The notes under the pieces: generated by a model
Told to the model about the DNA's origin: nothing
What the model saw: only the letters and a program-made list of their open reading frames with translations
Databases searched by the model: none
Assembly: GCA_905221605.1 (NCBI GenBank)
Contig: CAJNDS010002775.1
Coordinates: 68,501 to 132,500 of the forward strand
DNA: 64,000 nucleotides
Direction of reading: 5' to 3'
Source of the DNA: Symbiodinium natans
Taxonomy: Eukaryota > Sar > Dinophyceae > Suessiales > Symbiodiniaceae
Made by a program: the position numbers and the translations under genes
Shown here: positions 12,810-24,600 of the stretch, one piece after another
Layout of the letters: each line of letters begins with the position of its first letter
Position numbering within the stretch: the stretch's first letter is position 1

Positions 12810-13597
12810 CCATCGCTGGGTGCCCAGCATAGGATGCCCTCAATTGTGAAGCCGCCCTTAACGCGCCGGGGCAAAAGCCAGGCAAAGCTGTCTATGTTGA
12901 AGCCTTGCGAGGGGGAGCATTCGACCTGAGCCGAGCGGCGACCTCGATGCCCTCGAGCACGGTGTTATTGCGGAACTGCAGCGAGCCCTCCTCGAAGAGC
13001 CGCTCCTGAATGGTCGGGGCGGCATCGTCATAAGTAATGACTACAAATGGGTTTGCAGCAGGCGCACGCGGGCCTCGCTTTGCTTCTCCAAGGCCACCGA
13101 CAGCTTGCGAGCGGCCTCCTCGGAGAGCACCAGCACCTTCTCCTCGCCTGGGCTTATCGCTCCCCGGCCGACCACGCTGTAAGACGAGAGTGCTGTCATG
13201 GATTTGCAGCAGCGCAGCGAATTAAAAGAAAAAGGCCGGTAAGACCACCCCATGACAGACCCATCCGAGCCATTTTGAGCCCAGCTGCAGGTCGTGTGCA
13301 CCTCAGCGTCAGAAGCTCTGTCAGCGAGCAAAGAAGGGTGCCAACTTGCACTCCGGAGGGCGCTCAGGCGCGGGCGATGACGAGCTCGGCGCAGACGTCG
13401 TACATGTTCTTGCGGCCTTTGCCGCGGCCCGTGGGCAGCTCCAGCCACTCCTTGTTCTCCTCTGCTCATAGGGTGGCTGATGCTCACCAATCATCTTCAC
13501 AAGAAAGCGGCTCCTCAACTAGGTCGAGGAACACCTGCAGCTGGATTCCCCGAGGAACCTGCCGGCAGAGTTGCTCTGGGACTTGCTCTGGGCATGC
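12810..13597 (-). pseudogene. Copy A exons before the TIR-like domain
   Basis: Copy B equivalents: LCRQVPRGIQLQVFLDLVEE (13506-13597), LELPTGRGKGRKNMYDVCAE (13371-13466), EEAARKLSVALEKQSEARVR (13050-13155), LFEEGSLQFRNNTVLEGIEV (12903-13010), RRVKGGFTIEGILCWAPSDG (12810-12890). Each block is open, and the first three are nearly identical to copy B. Confidence 0.55.
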
Positions 13598-14034
13598 TGT
13601 TGACCTCACAGGCTCACACCACAGAAACTGAACAGATTTCTGCCTCGCTTTATGTGAACAAGTGCTGCTGCTGGCATTCTGTCGGCCCTATCGCTGCACC
13701 CCCGAATCTTGCAGGCGGGCCTGTGCGAGGGCGGCAGCCTGTTTAGTTCAAGCTTGAGGTGTGATTCAAAACAACCTTACTCACCTTTTCTTTGGGGTAA
13801 GCTGAGTCGACGCGGCTTTTCCTTATTCTTATTATGGTTGTGGCTGCACTCCGCTCTATACCAAACAAAAAACGCGGAGCTTGAAGAAAGATGTGCCGGC
13901 AAGTGCCCGGCCTCCCGGCGGGAGCGGAGGCGCGCCTTTCAAGCTCTTGTGGGTCTGAATACGGGGCTTGGGGTGAGAACTGGGGCTTTTAAGGTGGGGA
14001 TGCTGTTTTTTCGACCCCCAAGGTTGATTTTGTT

Positions 14035-14990
14035 CATGCCAAGTCCCCTTCCCATTCCATTTGCATATAGCACCGCCTGTGACATTTTCATTTTCCTGTA
14101 GCACCGCCACATCCCCATTCCATTTGCGTATAGCACCCCCAAGACCCCTTCCTTTTGCTAGTAGCGCCGCCAGTGACCCTCTGCATCGCAACTTCCCTTT
14201 CCACTTGCTTATAGCACTGCCCAAGGCCCTCTTAATTCGCTTAAACGCACCACCCTTGGCCCTTTTCATCTGCCTGTCGCACCGCCCAATTCCCATTCCA
14301 TTCTCTCATAGCACCGCCCAACCTCCTCATTCCATTTGCTTGTAGCACCGCCCATTCCAGTTGCGAAAAGCAGCGCCCATGACTCTTTTCATTTGCTTAA
14401 AGCACCGCACCTTTCCATTTGCTTATAGCACCGCCCATTTCCCATTGCAGTTGCTTTTTGCACCGCCGAAAACCCTTTCCATGTGCGAAAAGCACCGCCC
14501 ATGACCCTTTTCATGTGCTGCAACACCGCCACATCCCCATTCCATTTGCTTATAGCACCGCCCAAAACCCCTTCCATTTGCTCATAACACCGCCCATGAT
14601 TCTTTTCGATTGCTTGCGGCACCGCGCTAGACCCTTTCCATTTTCTTAAAGCACCGCCCATGACCCTTTTCATCTTCTCGTAGCCGCCCAATTCCCATTC
14701 CATTAGCGTTTATAATATAGCACCGCCCAAGACCCCTTCCATTTGCTTTTAGCACCCCCCAAGACGCCTTCCATTTGCTTGAAGCACCGCGCATGACCCT
14801 TTCCATTTGCTTGTAGCACCGCCGAAATCCCATCCTTCCATGAGCTTATAAACCGCAACTTGCCATTTCATCATCATCATAGCACCGCCCAAGACCCCTT
14901 CCTTTTTGCTTATGGTACCGCCTTCGTCCCTTTTCGTTTGCTTGCAGCACCGCCCAATCCCCATTCCATTTGCTTCTTGGACCCCCAACA
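14035..14990. repeat. 31-bp minisatellite in copy A intron
   Basis: About 30 degenerate copies of a unit like CCATTTGCTTATAGCACCGC + CCAAGACCCCTT. Long open frames across it (ANGMGIGRCYKQ-type) are artefacts of a period near a multiple of three. Confidence 0.85.
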
Positions 14991-15029
14991 AAACCGCCTT
15001 AAATCCCTGAAAGCGAGCGACGCTTCTCC

Positions 15030-17690
15030 GTGTATGCCCTCCCTGGCTGCGCTGCACTTGCCTGGCAGAGCTGCTGCAGGCTGGCCTCAACAGCCCCATC
15101 GACCTGCGTGCGGTACGTGGGCCACAGGCCCCACGAATTGAGATTTTGCATGCCTGTCAGAATCAGAAACCTGGAGAAGCATGAAGGGGACGGGGGGGTT
15201 ATGAGCTCAGAAGCAGAAGGGATCCGGACTTCTTCTTTGGGGTTAGGGTTTAAGTTTTAAAGCTCAAGGCTTTCCAGCTTCCACTGTCACATATTAGTAC
15301 TCCAGAGGATCAAACCATCAGTATTAAACGGCATCGGCGAAGCTGCTGGACGAACCCCCTTGGAAAATTGATTGCCTGGCCTCGCTATACAGAGGATGCG
15401 GAAAAGGGAGACTTAGCTTTGTTAGGGCTCTGGCCTCAAGAGTTGAGATTATGACGCCGTGCAGCCTGAGACCTTATAAGGTCAATTATGAAGCCTGCCT
15501 AACTTTTCAAAATTCAGGTCAGCTTTGCTCAAACTCAGCTCAGGCATCCCAGGAAGGGTGGGCTCAGGCCCTCAAGTTTCAGTGTTCGAGAAGATCTCAG
15601 AAGCTAATTTTCACACTGAGGCATGTAAATATTCAAGTGACCCGAAAACCTTACGTAGCAAAATTCCGGGTCATGACAATGTGACCCCGCTCAATAAGGT
15701 AGCAAAATCAATTTGACCACAGTTCCGGAGGATCGGACTGAGCAGTGTTTGACATTCTTAGGGCCTCCCGGCCTTCGCAGCCTTCCGATCGCTCGCTGCG
15801 GCATCGGAGGCCGCCAACTTCTGAGCGTAGGAGGCGATCGCTGCGCTGCGCTCCGCCTGCGTATGTCGCGTTGAAGGGTTTCGCCGTGGGGGGTTTTGGG
15901 ATCTGCGATATTTTGAGCCATCCCATGCCCGTGAAGACAGTGCCCGAAAATCCTGTGAGGCACAGCCCCTCCACTTGCTACAGGTCGCTTGGGTATAAGG
16001 CTTTAGGGGTCAGAACGCTCGGGCATGAGATGCCTCTGATGACTCGCGGTTAGGCGGTGCAAACTCCTTGCGTACTTTACACTCCGAAGCCCGGAAAGCC
16101 CACACTAGCGCTCACACTCGCGCGCTCACATGCTGAGGCTGCCACCCGCAGCGCCTTTTCAAAGTGCTGCACCTGCAACAAGAGGAGATCAGCCCTCTCC
16201 CCCAACAGGCTGCAAGCTGCGCGGCTCAGGGTCTTGAGGTGGGGGGGCGGAGCTCGAGAAGAAGGGTTTGTAGGTCCAGAGAGTCGCAGGACAGGCAATC
16301 TGTCAGGGTACCGTCTTTGCTTGAATACCTTCTCTCTCTCTCTCTGTCTCTCTGCTGTCTCTCTGCTGTCTCTCTGCTAGCTCTCTGCTATCTGTCTGCT
16401 GTCTCTCTGCTGTCTCTCTGCTGTCTCTTTGTCTCTCTCTCTCTCTCTCTCGCTCTCTGTCTCTCTCGCTCTCTGTCTCTCTCTCTCTCTCTCTCTCCCT
16501 CCCTCTCTCTCTCTCTCTGATGCACGCTTGAAAGGCGAGGCGACAAGCGTAACAAGGGCATCAATCATGCCCTCACGTGCCTGCGTCCTCAGCCGAGCTG
16601 CGCCTTTGCAAGCCTGAAGCAATGAGCCTCCAGCATTGGTTGGTCTGTTACGGGTGGCACAATTTCAAGCGCGGCGGGCATGGGGTTTGCCGAGCTTTGC
16701 AGGACTCGTGTCCAGGTCATGCAAGGGTCTGGTTTGGGGGGCTTTGGGGGAGGAGGTACACCTTGCAACAAGGTACGCGCTACCACACAAGCCGGCCGGG
16801 GGTGCCCAGGAATCCGCGTTTCTCGGAACCGGTCTCCATCTCCGACTCGCTGTCGCTGTGCCTGGCCCCGACAGCGCGTGGTCTCTTTTGATGATGCATG
16901 GTTGAGTTCTCACATTTCTGGTTGCATGGTGAGTGAGCATTTAAGGCTTAGGTAGTTCTGATGCTTCCTTCTTTGTTTCGTGCCGGCTTGGAGCCGAGAC
17001 GCAGGCCGGCAACCTGTGCCCCCCCCGGCACGTCCGGATCAATCTCAAAAAGGCTTGGGCCATGCGAGTCTGTCAAAAAAGTCCACCGGAAGCAGTATAC
17101 CCCGGAAAGGGCAGCTCCCATGGCAGGTGCCCTATACGCAGGTCTTGCAGCAAGCCGAGGGCCGCGCGATCCGGCTTCGGGATTGCGCAGAGCAACATGG
17201 CATACCTGAGCACCGGAGACCCACGACGCATGAACAACAACAACTGCAGTAGCAACAAGAATAAGAACAGTACTAAAAAAAAACAGAAATAGTAACACAC
17301 CACTGCTAAGAACAAGAAAAGCCGCAACAATAAGAACAATAAACAGGACAACAAGGGTAGCAACAATGGAACAATAAATTGTAAGGGTAAAACACGCAAT
17401 GAGCTTAAAATGATGATTCTCATCCTCATAGCCACATCCCCCCCTCCGGCATGGCAGGCTTCGGGGTCCAACACCGCAGACGCCCCAGAAGCCCCTCTCG
17501 GCCCCCTCTTCCATCCTATAAGCCTACCCTAATCCCCAAAAAAGCTAAGCCCCATGCCCTATACCCACCTTAAAACAAGGACCCTCTGATGATCTCACCG
17601 TGTTCTCCAGCCTCGGCCGGGCCTACCTCCTCGGGCACCCCAGGTGGAGTTACCTGGCCGTGCACTTCAGGGCAAAAAAGGGTCATGCAT
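15030..17690 (-). pseudogene. Copy A N-terminal exons
   Basis: Exon matches to copy B: PPGVPEEVGPAEAGE (17.60-17.68 kb), LRYAMLLCAIPKPDRAALGL (17.13-17.23), SDSESEMETGSEKRGFLGTP (16.79-16.87), LLQACKGAARLRTQAREGMI (16545-16622), LLQVQHFEKALRVAASACER (16.11-16.24), AYAQKLAASDAAASDRKAAK (15764-15862), VDGAVEASLQQLCQASAAQP (15030-15115). All open in frame. An intron here carries a (CT)n tract (16.33-16.52 kb) absent from copy B. Confidence 0.48.
16326..16520. repeat. (TC)n with TCTCTCTGC variants
   Basis: Compound microsatellite in a copy A intron; the copy B intron lacks it. Confidence 0.9.
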
Positions 17691-18712
17691 TGCATGGCGA
17701 GCGTAGCAGCAAAAGGTTGCAGTAGCTGCCACACTAGGAAAATGCAAGTACTGTTGTGTGTCGATGCTTGCAGTCATGTCCTTATTGGTGCGCTGCAGCC
17801 AGCTTGTAAAGGCAACGCAGCAAAGTGCAAGGAGAAAAACGCCCTTCCGATGAAAAACCTTGAGCCCTGATCAACCGTTCAGCTCCCTTTCTGTTTTCCC
17901 TATGCCCCCGCAAGGAGAACCCGTGAGAAAGACAAGAGAGAATGAGTGCAGCTCGGGCCTCCGTAGGTAGAGAGCACATGGCTTTCCAGGCCTCGCAGGG
18001 CGGCCAAGCTAAGCAAACGAAAATTCTCACAAAAAGAATGGCGGGGGAGCAAAGGTCAGCATGCATGTCTTTAGCACGGAGAGGCGCGTGCCACGCTGCA
18101 TTCAACGGAAGCTGAGAGATTCTGCCCTGCAGACCGGAACTTCGAAGCTGGGAAGCGGGCGGAGAGCTCTGCGGAAGCCCCCTTCAAGGGGCTGCTCGCT
18201 CCATGCACCGACGCGGACGCTGCAGATGCTCCGGAAATGCAGCGCGTGGGCAGGGTTTAAGCGGTTTAGGCAGTTTGGGGAGTTGAGGGTTTAAGTGCTT
18301 TGTCTTGCCATCCATAGCTGAACTACAGGCTCGTCAGGGTTTAATTGGGACTGGGGGATTCTGTGGTTTGGGGCTGTTTGTGGACCCGCGAAGCTCCAAA
18401 CCCCCCTCTCAGAACCAAAGAGAAACAATCGGTGGGAGGGCTCCTGTGGAGGCGGAAGAGCTTCTTGCGGACGGCAATAGTTTGTGTTCATGTCTGAATT
18501 GCTTATTCTTCTACTTGCTGTCACTGACTGTGACTACTATGGCCATCATGTGCGCTGTTTGACTCGGACCCTTTTGCGTTGCTCTTAAAAAGGGTTCGGC
18601 CGCTGTAGTCTTCGATGTAGTCTTCACACACGCCGCTGCTCCCTCTCCCGCCTGAGCAATGCCACAATGCTCAATGCAAATTCTAAGTTTCAAACATTTT
18701 CAAACCCGCTTT

Positions 18713-18830
18713 TTAAAGTCGCCTGCGCCCTCTCGTCTCGAGAACCTTCTTTAGATTGTCCGGCAGCAGGATCCCTTGGCGCGAGGGCTCCAGCACGAAG
18801 ATGCCGGGTACTTTCCAATTGCTTGGGGAC
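18713..18830 (-). CDS. Copy A upstream exon candidate (PGIFVLEPSRQGILLPDNLK)
   Basis: The minus frame encodes VPGIFVLEPSRQGILLPDNL then KKVLETRGRRRL before a stop. It looks like real protein, but the copy B equivalent would lie past 64 kb, so it cannot be tested here. It could be an upstream exon of copy A or part of another gene. Confidence 0.3.
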
Positions 18831-18897
18831 TGAGGGGCCTTTTTCAATCGGGGCTGACAGTAGAGGGTTGTTGGGTGCTCTCGGCTTGGGATCCTAG

Positions 18898-18975
18898 TGG
18901 CCTTGCGACGAAGGCACGAAGCATCTGCCGCTTTGCGGCTGCTTCTCCAAAGCGCTCTTTGAGGCTGAAAATGAA
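18898..18975 (-). CDS. Copy A upstream exon candidate (LKERFGEAAAKRQMLRAFVA)
   Basis: The minus frame encodes SLKERFGEAAAKRQMLRAFV then ARPLG, helical and basic. Same caveat as the neighbouring candidate. Confidence 0.27.
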
Positions 18976-19080
18976 GGAGAACAAAAAGGCCGAAGCGGAT
19001 CGCAACCCCCGTTGAGTTGTAGGGAGTATTTCGGGCTGCTTTAGGAGGCTTATCTCCGGTGGAAGGTATACAAATGGACA

Positions 19081-19144
19081 GACACACACACACACACAGA
19101 CACACAGACACACAGACACACACACACACGCACACACACACGCG
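19081..19144. repeat. (CA)n microsatellite
   Basis: Interrupted CACACAGA tract in the spacer. Confidence 0.9.
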
Positions 19145-20064
19145 CAATGTGTAAGACTTCAGTGCCAGAGCTCTTCCGCCTCTAGGTGAGAGTATAGGGT
19201 TGCAGACAGCATCCGCCAACAATATCTCAGACACGGCTCCCCACGCGTGGTCCAAAAGGATGGGCGTGCACTGCTGTGCACTTGTTTCAAACCTCCACGA
19301 CACCCGTGAAGACCTTCAACATACATATATATATATACATACATACATATACCTATGACTTAACCCCCCCCCCACAGAAGCCCCGCAAGATCCTTACACG
19401 ATAGCCTGCTAAAGCCCTGTACTAAGCCGGTACAAGAAAAAAGGTTTGGACAGTCGGAAACACACCTTTACTGTCTCTGTCCCTCTATAACCTCTTACAT
19501 AAATCATTCTGCTCGTAGATGCCCCCTCTTTGCCTCTGCATACCCCCGTCTCAACCCCTGCCTGCACTCCCTACAACTCAAGGCGAGCGGACGCTGCGCA
19601 GGGCTGCGGGGCCGCCTGGCCGCGCTGGCGCGGCCAAGGCATACAACAAGCTGCAGAAATCGCGTCCGGAGCAGGCAAGTGCGCCAGTCAATGTGTGTAC
19701 ATGTAGCAATCACAATGACAACGATGAGTATTGACAATTCGCAATCAGACTACAGGGGCCTAACTACATTTTTCGCAGCAAGCAATAGCACAGTAAGTTG
19801 TCATGAAGGACATTGTACCAATACAGTACTCCAGGCTTTGCGTCCACCTAAGCCCTAAGCCACTCTTGGTCCTGTCTTTGGATTGTTGGAGTATAGGCAG
19901 CGCTCTGCTACAAAGCAGGAGTTGTTTTGCCCTCGCCCTGGGGCGGTCATCAGACTTCTTATGCTATGCTGACCATGACAAACAAGCTTGAAAATTTGCC
20001 TACAGTTCTGGCGATGATTGCGATTATGACTGCTCGTAGCGCAATCTTACCCCGATTTGCACCC

Positions 20065-20156
20065 CCTAACCCTAAACCCTAAACCCTAAACCCACTGCGT
20101 ACATCGGACAGATCTCGCCATCTCAAACCCTAAACCCTAAACCCTAAACCCTAAAC
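20065..20156. repeat. Two interstitial telomere-like blocks in the spacer
   Basis: (CCCTAAA)n at 20065-20093 and 20124-20156, separated by about 30 bases of other sequence. Confidence 0.85.
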
Positions 20157-20935
20157 TCCCCGGTAACCCTCAACTTCGGGGATGGCAAAGTCTCGGCGCC
20201 GGCTTCCCTGGCTCTTCGGAAGCAGGGCACCGTTTTAAACGGCGCCTGTTTGGAAGAGTGGTGGAGATGGGAAGGTGGGAAGGTGGGCGTGGCCCCCCAG
20301 GAAATCAAGAGCGTCTGAAGTTGCCGGCGCCGATTCCCTTCCCTTCCACGACTCCAAATTGCAGGCATCAGCGTACGCTTGTCAATGTGAATCTGCCGCA
20401 GATGGCGAAAATGCTGTTTTTTTTGGGGCGTTGGGATTCTGAAAGGCTTTGTCCATGACTCCAGGGCCATCCTGACAGTTGCACAGATTCTTGGTGCGTC
20501 CAGCCGATTCCAGAGGTCACCTGATTCGGGCGGGAAGCAATGGGTTCGCTTGATTGTGTAGGGGTTTATAGGATTGAGGTTGTATCAAGGTTATTGATGC
20601 GCCGCTAGGCTCTGATTCCGAAGCCTCTTGGGGCTTCAAAAGCTTGGGCGCATCATTCGCCCGAACTGACAACTTTGGGAGTAATTAACGTGTGTTTCAA
20701 CTCCCAGGCCGAGGTCCTCAAACAGAAGGGCGAAGAATCGTATGCGTCCAAATAATTCCACAGTTTCGCTACGGTGCCAGCATAAGAAGTCACAAGAGTC
20801 ACTGCAATACCAATATGAAAGAAACGTTAGGAGCGCTGATGATTGCCATGGCCGCACGCTAGTAGCAGCAAGCTTCTTGATAGCAATGACACTCGCAGTA
20901 CTGAGAGCAGTACAGGCACTCGTGACCGTCACCGG

Positions 20936-20958
20936 CCCCCCCCCCCCCCCCCCCCCCC
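20936..20958. repeat. Poly-C run of 23
   Basis: A homopolymer of 23 C bases in the spacer; possible assembly length error. Confidence 0.9.
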
Positions 20959-21034
20959 GCAGAAGCCCCGCCACGAAAACCCACAACGATACCAAACTAA
21001 CCAAAAACAACAGTTCAACAAATCAAGAACACAT

Positions 21035-21037
21035 CAA

Positions 21038-21077
<40 letters not shown>

Positions 21078-21165
21078 TCGTCGTCGTCATCATCATCATC
21101 GTCATCACCATCACCATCATTTTCTTCTTCTTCTTCTTCATCTTGAATCCCTCCGAACAGTTCTT
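21035..21165. repeat. (CAT)n/(CTT)n trinucleotide repeat
   Basis: About 15 CAT then CGT, CAT, CAC and CTT variants, just 3' of the copy B stop. Confidence 0.9.
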
Positions 21166-21595
21166 GCTGAGCCGGATGCCTTGCCGCACCAGGCGCTTCG
21201 ACCTTGAATGGTTGATTTCGGAGGGTTAAAGCACCCCGTCATTTATTCAAAGTTGGGCAATGCTGGGATGGGGAGGGCCGGGGAAAAAAGCGTGGGGGGG
21301 AGGAGGAGGCTCTCCATTTTGCGAATCAAGCGCCTGCGGGGGTTGTGGCGGCCTTGGAGGGTCTGAGTCTGCCACGAACAAGCTAAGGATGGCAATATGG
21401 GGCACCGAGAGTCACCCTAACCTCCTCTCCCCTCCTGAAGCTTACAAAGACTTGCGAAGAATGACTATGATAGCATCGAATTACCTCCAAGAAAAAAGCA
21501 ATGGGCTCCGGAGTTCCATGGAGGAGCCCGTGCCAAAACCAAAAACGGTTCACTTACTCCTTTTTGGCCTTTCTTATTTCCAGCTCCAAGGGACT

Positions 21596-21670
21596 TCATC
21601 TGAGATGGATCCATTTCTCCGGGGCGGGCAGCGCCTCCAGCAAGGCGCGGATTTCCTGCTCCGTCTCCTC
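21596..21670 (-). CDS. Copy B probable terminal exon with stop (EQEIRALLEALPAPEKWIHL)
   Basis: The minus frame encodes GGEETEQEIRALLEALPAPE then KWIHLR and TGA at 21596-21598. A helical cap after the last LRR is plausible. No paralogous copy in the window is available to test it. Confidence 0.45.
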   Translation of the reverse strand, partial: EETEQEIRALLEALPAPEKWIHLR

Positions 21671-24600
21671 TCCACCTCGGTTAGGCGGCACGGGAACCGA
21701 AACGGGAACCGAAAGGAGCCAAGAGCTCCGCACATGAAGCTTGGACACCCCCTGAAGCGGTCTTGACCTGGCCAACATTTTGTCGACATGTCAGCAGAAG
21801 AGCCAAGCAACCACACCCTGGGTCAAGCGCCCTCGGCACAAAACAAAAACAAAGAGGAGGCTTTGACAACTTGCGGCCGAGATCTGTGATAACCCTGGTC
21901 GGTGTAACGGTGTAGAGCCCCAAGAAACCTCCATGAAAGACCGACCAGCCGCGCGCTGGCACCCATCTTCTGGGAATCCGGGCCAAACTGGTTGCCGTTG
22001 AGGCGGAGGACCATGTTCCGAAGCTCCGAGAGCTGGCGGAGCCCGCCGGCCAGAGCTTGCGCCCCTTCCGGGCCTCACCAGAAAATCACACAGGGTTGTC
22101 TGGCGAGGCAAGGGCAAGGGTCATTGCGGCCGGGGCCTTGCAATGACCAGCTTGTGGGAAGAAACGATTCAAGAACCTTGCTATAGTCATGCAGAGCACA
22201 TAGCAACATCCCTGTAAGGTATCAGCTAGTCAGTCGGGTTCGCAGGGCGCCTAATCAAGAACTGCAACTATACTGAGCCCACCCAAGCCCAGCCGCAACC
22301 ACACACCTGAAGTTCACCATCGAAAAAACGGGGCCGATTCAAATCTTCCGGAGTCAGGCTGCGCAACATCGGGCTGAGGCGGTTAGCTGCGCAGCTGCAG
22401 GTGCTTCAGACCATTTCTGCTTCAGAATTTCAGATCCAGCTAGATGTAAGGCGTGCCCCCAAACGGAGCTGCCCAAAACCCGGAATCCCGAAACGAAGCC
22501 CCGAAGTTCTGAAGAACCACCTCTTCGTCTGGGTCTCGTGGCTGCGAGGCATGCCTCTCCCCTTTCGAACAGACATGAACAAACGCTGCTTAAAGCAACC
22601 CTACATGGCTCCCCTTCCTCGCAGACTCGCAGCATCGCCTGAATCTCAAAGGAGCGCCGGACCCCCTGCGCTGGGCCCCCCGGCCGAAACCAGTACTCCG
22701 AAGACCAAGCGTCACTTCTTCGAGCTTTGATGAGCACTGGCTCAAGCCTTCGCCCACTGCGCGGGCTCCCTCGTCGCCTCAGGACACAAAATAACTTGAC
22801 AAGGAGGGAAGCGGAGGAGGATCTTCGGTAGACCTTGGAAAAGGGTCTCGAAAGCCATATGAGTCCCATCGGGGCTTTGGGGCGGGAATTATCTTTCCGC
22901 TGCACCAGACAATGCGTGCAAAAAGGGGCGGGGCGCGCCATGTTGAGTAAACCTGCACATGAGCATGAGGCCTACGCTCGCGGCCCAAGCGGCTTGGTGC
23001 TGCTGTGCTTTTTCTTACGCCCCTCAGGGGCAAATTCAAATCGCTCTTTCCTCGAGACAAGCTGTCAAACTCAGTCCGGCCCTGGAATGAAGCAAGCTTG
23101 GGACCCTTGAAATTTCCAAGCTTTCTGCCTGACCAGTTTGGGCGAAAACGATTCACAACACCATCAAGGTGGGAACATTTTGAAGAGCCCAGAACATCCC
23201 GGCACTACATCAATTCATTTCTCAATTTCACAAATCACAGACAGAGCATGCCACAGAAACCCAAACCCCAAAACAAATGTGCGATACAAGAAAAACCCAA
23301 CCGCTCAAGAGCTCAGCGCGAGTTCATCTGATTGTGAAAAGGCGCGCAACGCCGTCCGCGCGCACGGAGTCAAGAACATAAATGGCTCGAACTGATCCCC
23401 ATCCAAGCCCAGTCGCAACCTGCAGACCCCTGAAATTCAACCTCGCAGGCTATGCCATTTTTTCACTTCATGATTTATAAAATTTAACAGCCTCAAGGAA
23501 GCGATCTGCCAGCTAAAGGAAGGAGCCATCAGCTCAAGAGCAAAACGAGATTCTTCAGGGAAGGCGAGGGGGGGGGCACAGACGCGTCAAGTGGCCCGGT
23601 TCATGGAGCCTCGCAGTATGCGGAGTCTAAGATTGTGGGCAAAAACCTTTTTCTTGTACCAAAAAACAGGAGTTGTCGGAAGCTGGCTTCGCAGAGTTGG
23701 ACGGTTAAGCATGTTGGGTCTCCAGGCCCTGGGTTGAACTGGAACAACAAACCCAAACCCATCAAGGCAACCCGTGAATCTATCATATATCCCAAGCCAC
23801 ATGGCGCGGAGGCTGCCATCTTGCAGCCGAAGCCACCAGAAACAAAACATCGGCAGATATAGAGCAGAAACCTTCTTGAAAAGGCCGACCAGCCTGGCGA
23901 CCCCTGGCACCCATCTGGGAATCCGGGCCAAGCTGGTTGCCGCTGAGGCCAAGGTCCATCTTCCGAAGCTCCGAGAGCTGGCGGAGCCCGCCGGCCAGAG
24001 CTCGCGCCCCTTCCGGGCCTCAAGAAAATCACACAGGGTTGTCTGGCGAGGCAAGGGCAAGGGTCGTTGCGGGGGCCTTGCAATGACAAGTTTGTGGAAA
24101 AAATCGATTCACGAGCCTTGCTATAGTCATGCAGAGCACACAGCAACATCCCTGCAAGGTATCAGCTAGTCAGTCGGGTTCGCAGGTGACAGATCATGCC
24201 GCTGAAGCCCAAACTAACAAACTTGTGCAAAGCTGGAAAAACCAACCGCCCAGTTCATCTGATTTGACCGGTCACACGAGTGTGCACGTGCGCCTAATCA
24301 AGAACTGTAACTATACTGAGCCCACCCAAGCCCAGCCGCAACCAGAAACCTGAAGTTCATCATCGAAAACACGGCGCAGATTCAAATCTTCCGGAGTCAG
24401 GCTGCGCAACATCGGGCTGAGTCGGCTAGCTGTGGAGCTGCAGGTGCTCCAGGCCGTTTTCTGCTTCAGAATGTCAGATCCAGCTAGATGTAAGGCGTGC
24501 CCCCAAACGGAGCTGCCCAAAACCCGGAATCCCGAAACGAAGCCCCGAACTTCTGAAGAACCACCTCTTCGTCTGGCTCTCGTGGCTGCGAGGCATGCCT

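Larger units (their letters stand above)
1..18975 (-). pseudogene. Copy A: paralogous NLR-like gene, probably a pseudogene, 3' end outside window
   Basis: The same exon order as copy B runs from about 18 kb to the left edge, with introns of different content. Two lesions were found: the Walker B exon has lost one base in an A run (four A at 7430-7433 against five in copy B), and the long charged exon near 12.5 kb has 66 bases replaced by 67 unrelated ones. Other exons remain open, so loss of function would be recent, or the first lesion may be a sequencing error. LRR exons continue beyond base 1. Confidence 0.6.
17690..21595. other. Spacer between the two gene copies
   Basis: No convincing gene. 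Two weak minus exon candidates (18.7-18.98 kb), telomere-like blocks at 20.07 and 20.13 kb, a (CA)n tract, a (TA)-rich stretch, a 23-C run and a CAT repeat. The promoter of copy A and the transcript end of copy B must lie here, but no TATA box or polyadenylation signal was recognised. Confidence 0.45.

Noticed and set aside
14061-14845. Open frames in the minisatellite (NGMGIGRCY, LLAPPI types)
   Set aside because: They arise from the near-31-bp period and change frame with each indel.
14035-14990. Possible CRISPR-like array
   Set aside because: The unit is degenerate with no unique spacers, and the setting is eukaryotic.
17222-17400. Asn/Lys-rich frame over AACAACAAC-like sequence
   Set aside because: Simple-sequence origin; not conserved as protein with copy B near 63.1 kb.
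22354-22941. Minus-strand 195-codon frame and its repeats in each array unit
   Set aside because: Out of frame with the LRR exon it covers (LRRRGSPRSGRRLEP instead of EGARAVGEGLSQC); ends vary from unit to unit.
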